Source: Blastomyces gilchristii SLH14081 (Eukaryota > Ascomycota > Eurotiomycetes > Onygenales > Ajellomycetaceae). Taken from it: a stretch of 64,000 nucleotides of DNA. The first letter of the stretch is position 1. Each line of letters starts with the position of its first letter. The position numbers and the translations under genes are program-made. This document shows, in pieces, positions 59,831-64,000 of the stretch. The DNA lies in assembly GCF_000003855.2 (NCBI RefSeq), contig NW_003101680.1:4256731-4320730 (forward strand). The letters run 5' to 3'. The notes beneath the pieces were generated by a model. It ran no database searches. It saw only the letters and a list, made by a program, of their open reading frames with translations, and was not told the origin of the DNA.

Positions 59831-60043
59831 GTTCAATCCTTCTTATACTTCAGATATTTGTGAATTTCTTCTTCTATGTGTTAGCATATAATTCTTTGTT
59901 AAGTCAGGCTTTTCACCTGATCTCAGGTTCATCATGAGTTCAATTAATCAATAAATCATCTAGGCATGCTTGTAATGATGTGTGGAGATGTCAATTTAGC
60001 ATGTTGTTGCAGTTATTTATTACTTGTGAAGAACTTTATAACC

Positions 60044-60152
60044 TCTTGAAGAATAACATTGTTGTGTTGTGTTGTAATCTAACTACGCGAGTTACACTAA
60101 ATGAATAGGTTGAGGTGGCACGTGACTAGAATAGGTGTAGTAATCATCAACA
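60044..60152 (-). repeat. Copia 5' LTR
   Basis: 109 bp, partner of 54941-55049. The element start TGTTGATGATTAC is at 60152 reading leftwards. The internal side begins GGTTATAAAGTTC, in which I could not identify a tRNA primer site with confidence. Confidence 0.92.
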
Positions 60153-60164
60153 CAGCCTGTCACA

Positions 60165-60885
60165 TTAGTCCTCTCTTTCAGAAGCAGTTTTCATCAGTCA
60201 AGAACTGCTGTTTCAGATAATATGAAACTCAGAGTTCAGATCAGTTAATCATAGCTGACTCATTTCATAAGATATTATCAGCTGTGATCACAGAGTCTCT
60301 TATCAAGAATATTCTCAATCTCTCACTCAAGCTCATTATCTTCTTCTATAATATCTGATGACTGTCAGTCAAAAGTCAGTTGAGAAGAAAATGAATCAGT
60401 GATAGTATGATAAAGCAAGCTTGTATAAAATACATCATAAATCTCTGATAATGTGTCAAGATAATAGTTATGACTATCTAGAACTTCTATCACTTTATAC
60501 TTAATATGACAGTAATCTAGTGTATGAGATGAACATGTGATTCATATATTCTTAAGATTCAATTATATCAGATCTTCTATCTTATATTATTCAGCAGAGT
60601 CTCAGTGAACATTGATTTAATTCTCTTAATCTTGTTTCACAGTTGCTATGAAGATCTCTGCTCAATCACAGGCATCTCAGAGCTTTATTACTATATTATC
60701 AGTGATCTGAATTGAACTGCAGAGATCTGATATGAACTGTGTAATCTCTAGAAGATTCAATACTTTTATATGATATTCATATATAAGAAAGAATGAGCTT
60801 ATATCTGTTGAAACAGCATCTCAACTGTTGATAGCAATCTCTGTGTGTAGAAGAAGATTATATCAATCATCTTATAAGTGATTAT
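60165..60885 (-). pseudogene. Gypsy-A6 chromodomain and integrase C-terminal remnant
   Basis: The - strand is collinear with A4 48220-48933: a polypurine tract next to the LTR, the chromodomain at about 60240-60350, then the GPY-like region (near 60400-60560) and part of the integrase core. It is cut by C2 at 60885. Confidence 0.8.
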
Positions 60886-61143
60886 TGTAAGAATAAGTAC
60901 TCGCAGGCGATTATTCGGGTGTTTGCAGCTTGGCGTGATATGTACTGTTAACTACTAGTAGTACTCACAGTAGAAAGATAAAATGTAGAGATTAAATGTA
61001 TAATAGTATTCAAGCTGAGTTATGAATAGTATTCACAAACTCCAGTCTATATAGTTGTGTGTAGTCAAGAGCTGCTAGCTCTATTAATTACACAAGAGAT
61101 AGAAATAGAGATAAAGAATTTATAAGAAGTGAGATTTCTTACA
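60886..61143 (-). repeat. Gypsy-C2 3' LTR
   Basis: 258 bp, - strand. The outer (left) end keeps CpGs (TACTCGCAGGCG, TTATTCGGGTG, TTGGCGTGA). The inner (right) end is mutated (AAGTGAGATTTCTTACA). This repeats the edge pattern of C1. Confidence 0.92.
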
Positions 61144-62040
61144 TATTTCTCTCTCTCTAAGGCTTCATCTGTGAAGTCTTTCACTGAGTGACTTCATAGA
61201 ATCAGCTCAGCACTGCAGTGATACTCACTAAAAATCCTTCACATCTATAAAAAATCTCAGTGAGGAAAAATTCCTTGTTACTGTGAAGAGAAAAGAGTCT
61301 GTCACTTAGTTTCTTATTTTATGAGATTCTTTATAATCTATAGATTCTTCTCTGACTATTACACAGATTTATCTTGCATCTTTTATATAGAAGAGTTTCA
61401 GTTAACTCTCAATTATTTTCACAAGATTTTTATATGATTATCACACAGATTCATCTCATAGATGAATCACTCTCTGTGAGATCATTCTTATCAAAGAGAA
61501 GTATTTATAAGTTGATCTTTCACTCATTCTTATGAATCATTGTTCTTTGACACTGTAGAATTATGAGGAATTTTTCATTCTTTCATTAACTTTATAGAAT
61601 TGTAGAATTAAGATATCTGCAGTCTGTAATTACTCTTTGTAGTTATATAGAAAGATTCAGATCTGTGATTCATAATCACTCTTATTTACTAGAGTGATCT
61701 GACTGTTTTATAAAATCACTCACAGTGTAAGCAAATCTCTCTAAAGTAGTATAAATATTTCAGATCTATCTATGAAATCTTATCTTCTTTTTTCTTTTTC
61801 TATAACAGCTTTCATTTTCATAAACTGTGAGTATTCTTATTTATTCATGAAGTGTTTTCACTCAGATAATAGAGAGAGAGTATTTCTAATAATATCTATA
61901 TATTAATTCAAGAACTTTCTAAGAATAAAAATTTTTTCAATTTTAATATCTTTATAAATAATGTCTGATTACTGCTGAGCTTCTTGTAAGCATTTCTATA
62001 ACTTCTTTAATTACTTTTTATCAGCTGATGAAGCAGGGAT
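61144..62040 (-). other. Gypsy-C2 3' non-coding region
   Basis: Matches C1 36051-37035 in reverse, including the purine tract directly before the LTR. No gene is visible. Confidence 0.7.
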
Positions 62041-62740
62041 GCTGTCACTTATAACTGTATCTTCATCTCTCTCAGTCTCATCACTGCACCTGATCTTCAG
62101 GTCAGCAGTCAATTCCATGCCTTTCTCAGACCAGTTCCTGACTTTAAGCAGTGCAGTTTCTCTCTTTACTGTAAGTCTTCTTATAAGTAATTTCTTACAG
62201 ACTCTAGCTGACAGTTCTTATAAAGCTCTCAGTGTTATCAGTGTCTTCTGCAGTCTCACAGGCCTACAATCATCTCTCTTCTGCTTACACAATCTCTGAT
62301 CAGACATATGTGAATATGCCTAGGTTTCTCATCAATGATTCTCATGCTGCAGTGCATTTCTGCAATTCTATTATCAATGAAAGATGAGTCTTCAGATACC
62401 TGCAAAATCCAGGTAATTAAGACAATATCAATGTCATGAATTTGTGACAGAAGTTGATCTGAACAGATGAGCTCTCTCTTTATATCTCAATTATTTTCAG
62501 GCTGAATACTTCAGCATAACTGAGAGAGCAGACACAGCTTTGTAAGAGATATCTGATTATATATACAGACAGTCAGCTCTTAAGGCTCTGTTACAACTGT
62601 ATACACTCTGATATCTGACTTCTCTGAAGTCTGTGCATTTCTGACAGTCTTTGTATTAAATGCAACAATTATCTGTATCACAGATATAATACTCTCTGCT
62701 TCTTTAAAAAGAGAAATTGATAGTTATGAAGAGATTAAGT
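62041..62740 (-). pseudogene. Gypsy-C2 copy of the extra downstream coding-like region
   Basis: The - strand frame reads SEDSSFIDNRIAEMHCSMRI then IDEKPRHIHICLIRDCVSR at about 62265-62395, matching the open segment 35673-35984 of C1. Further upstream a Cys-rich stretch (CDTDNCC and CQKC) corresponds to 35410-35450. Product unknown. Conservation of residues between two independently decayed copies argues for a real ancestral gene. Confidence 0.45.
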
Positions 62741-64000
62741 GTCATAGATAATAAGAATATGAGTTTGAATTTTCTTTATTTTTTCTTTATTAATCTTCAA
62801 ATTGTGTTCATAATTCTATTTATATTTTCTTATTTCTTAGCTTTAATAAGAGCATAATTTCTTCTTTTCTTGTATATATCACAGACTGTTCATCTTAGTA
62901 GAAATTCATTATCTTATAGACTAGAACTTATAAATAACAGTATTAATATCTTTATTATAATCAGATTCTTAGTGAAGACTGTGTCATTCTGACTTATCAG
63001 AATTCACAGTATAAAAGTCATGTCTCAGCTTCTGCAGATGTCTTATCTGCTCAGATAATTCTCAAGTGAACTTATTCATCTTATCAGAATACTTTTATCA
63101 CTGAATCTTGCATCAGAGCTCATAATCTCACTTCTCTGAGTTAATAATCTCTTTAATCTGATATTCTCTTTCACTCTCTAGTGCTTTGTAGATAGAGTGA
63201 TGAGTTACAGAGTTCTCTTCTAAGAATTTCTTATATTCACAGAGTAAAGAGACATGAAAAATATTATATATCTATAACTCAGATAACAGTTCTAATCTAT
63301 AGAACTGTAAGCTAACTTTCTTCATAATCTTATAAGACTTTATTCACAAGAGATTCAGCTTCTTACTAGATCTTTATATGATAATATTTTCTAGACTCAG
63401 TCAGACTCTATTATCTTTCTTAAAACTCTTTATAATATGCTTAAAGTCATAGTATCTCTTCTGATACTCTTGAGTCTTTCTCAAGAATTTATAAGCTTTC
63501 TCCTGAATCTTCTGAATTCTCTCAGCCTGTTCACAGACATTATCACACTCTATAGTATACTCTTACAGATTCATCAAGATTATTTATGAATGAGTCTCAG
63601 TGAGTATCTCAAAGAGAGTTTTATCTATGCTACATACTTTGAGTTATTATATATAAACTCTGTAAGTGATAATCAATACACTCAGTTATTCTGATTATAA
63701 TTAACAAAGCACTGCAGATACTGTTTTAATATACTTATCAGATATTCTATCTGATCATCTGTCTATTGATGAAAAGTCCTGCTTAGATCTCATGAGATCT
63801 TCAGTATAATTATCAGGTCAGATCAGAACTCTTCTATGAAGATTGATTCTCTGTCTGAGATAATATTCATAGATAATTCATGCAACTGAATCACATCACA
63901 GACAAAGATATGAGTTAAATTCTTTGACTTCAAGTTCTTACAGATGAGTATAAAGTGTGTTATCTTGATAAAGTAATTCACTATCATCAGCACACTGTCA
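62741..64000 (-). pseudogene. Gypsy-C2 chromodomain and integrase remnant, runs off the window
   Basis: The - strand reads the chromodomain-like segment at about 62960-63190 (ESEREYQIKEIINSEKWDYE, then YSDKMNKFTWELSEQIRHL). Integrase follows from about 63300 to the window end (collinear with C1 34090-34860), including the core near 63880-64000. C2 with its 3' LTR starts at 60886; its 5' half is outside. Confidence 0.8.

Larger units (their letters stand above)
54941..60152 (-). mobile_element. Ty1/Copia LTR retrotransposon
   Basis: 5212 bp including a 100-N gap, with TSD CAGCC (54936-54940 and 60153-60157) and 109-bp LTRs. On the - strand the LTR starts TGTTG and ends AAGA, so the 3' end is not the usual CA. 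The order is gag, protease, integrase, RT, RNase H, which defines Copia. It is the least decayed retroelement here: long stretches read through with stops only at former Trp or Gln codons. It lies inside the A6 LTR and is therefore younger than A6. Confidence 0.93.
54639..60885 (-). mobile_element. Gypsy-A6, 3' part, split by Copia and cut by Gypsy-C2
   Basis: A - strand family-A 3' LTR occupies 54639-54940 and 60158-60164, separated by the Copia element (TSD CAGCC). Internal sequence follows to the right (60165-60885) until Gypsy-C2 starts. The rest of A6 would lie beyond C2, outside the window. Confidence 0.85.

Noticed and set aside
62039..62299. + strand ORF of 86 codons that resembles the - strand ORF at 35794-35976
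   Set aside because: Both are antisense to the extra region of Gypsy-C. Their similarity simply follows from the two element copies being homologous.
1..64000. CRISPR array, tRNA, rRNA, prokaryotic operons or terminators
   Set aside because: No regularly spaced repeats with unique spacers, no cloverleaf or rRNA core sequence, and eukaryotic retroelements throughout.

Overview
The window is a solid block of nested, heavily decayed transposable elements. I see no host gene, tRNA, rRNA or CRISPR array. Chromodomain Ty3/Gypsy elements, a LINE with an APE-type endonuclease and its own RNase H, one Ty1/Copia element, a hAT-type MITE, almost exclusively C-to-T and G-to-A differences between copies, and internal stops mostly at Trp and Gln codons together suggest a filamentous fungus (probably Pezizomycotina) with RIP-like hypermutation. 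The species cannot be named. The block looks like an AT-rich heterochromatic or centromere-like compartment.

Left part (1-23883): the end of a MITE (1-395) lies inside the 5' LTR of Gypsy-A1 (396-23883, + strand). A1 is interrupted by Gypsy-B (4507-16461, - strand, TSD ATAAC), which itself carries LINE-1 (6899-11022, + strand). A1 is interrupted again, in its integrase, by Gypsy-A2 (16860-22571, TSD CTGAA), a member of its own family.

Middle (23889-38186): three LINE pieces on the - strand are nested in one another (LINE-a, -b, -c). Then comes Gypsy-A3 (26776-38186), which holds Gypsy-C1 (29441-37293, TSD GAACT), which in turn holds MITE-2 (31180-31684). A3 loses its 3' end at a rearrangement junction near 38186.

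Right part (38187-64000): LINE-e (- strand) contains LINE-d, whose 5' monomers and 3' tail are both present (38256-50504, TSD 14 bp). LINE-d contains Gypsy-A4 (43086-49242, TSD GACAC), which contains MITE-3 (44375-44880, TSD AGCTCAAG). After these come a rearranged LINE-f, an A-family 3' LTR (A5), a fragment of a C element (C3), and an A-family LTR (A6, - strand) split by a Copia element (54941-60152, - strand, TSD CAGCC, with a 100-N assembly gap). Gypsy-C2 (- strand) starts at 60886 and runs off the window.

No intact long ORF remains, but domains can be read through the transition-made stops. The A family has gag with a zinc knuckle, protease, RT, RNase H, integrase and chromodomain. The most interesting observations are a covarying LTR/PBS match implying Tf1-like self-priming in family A, a reciprocal pattern in which the outer edges of both LTRs escape the hypermutation, and extra 3' regions of unknown function in Gypsy-B and Gypsy-C.
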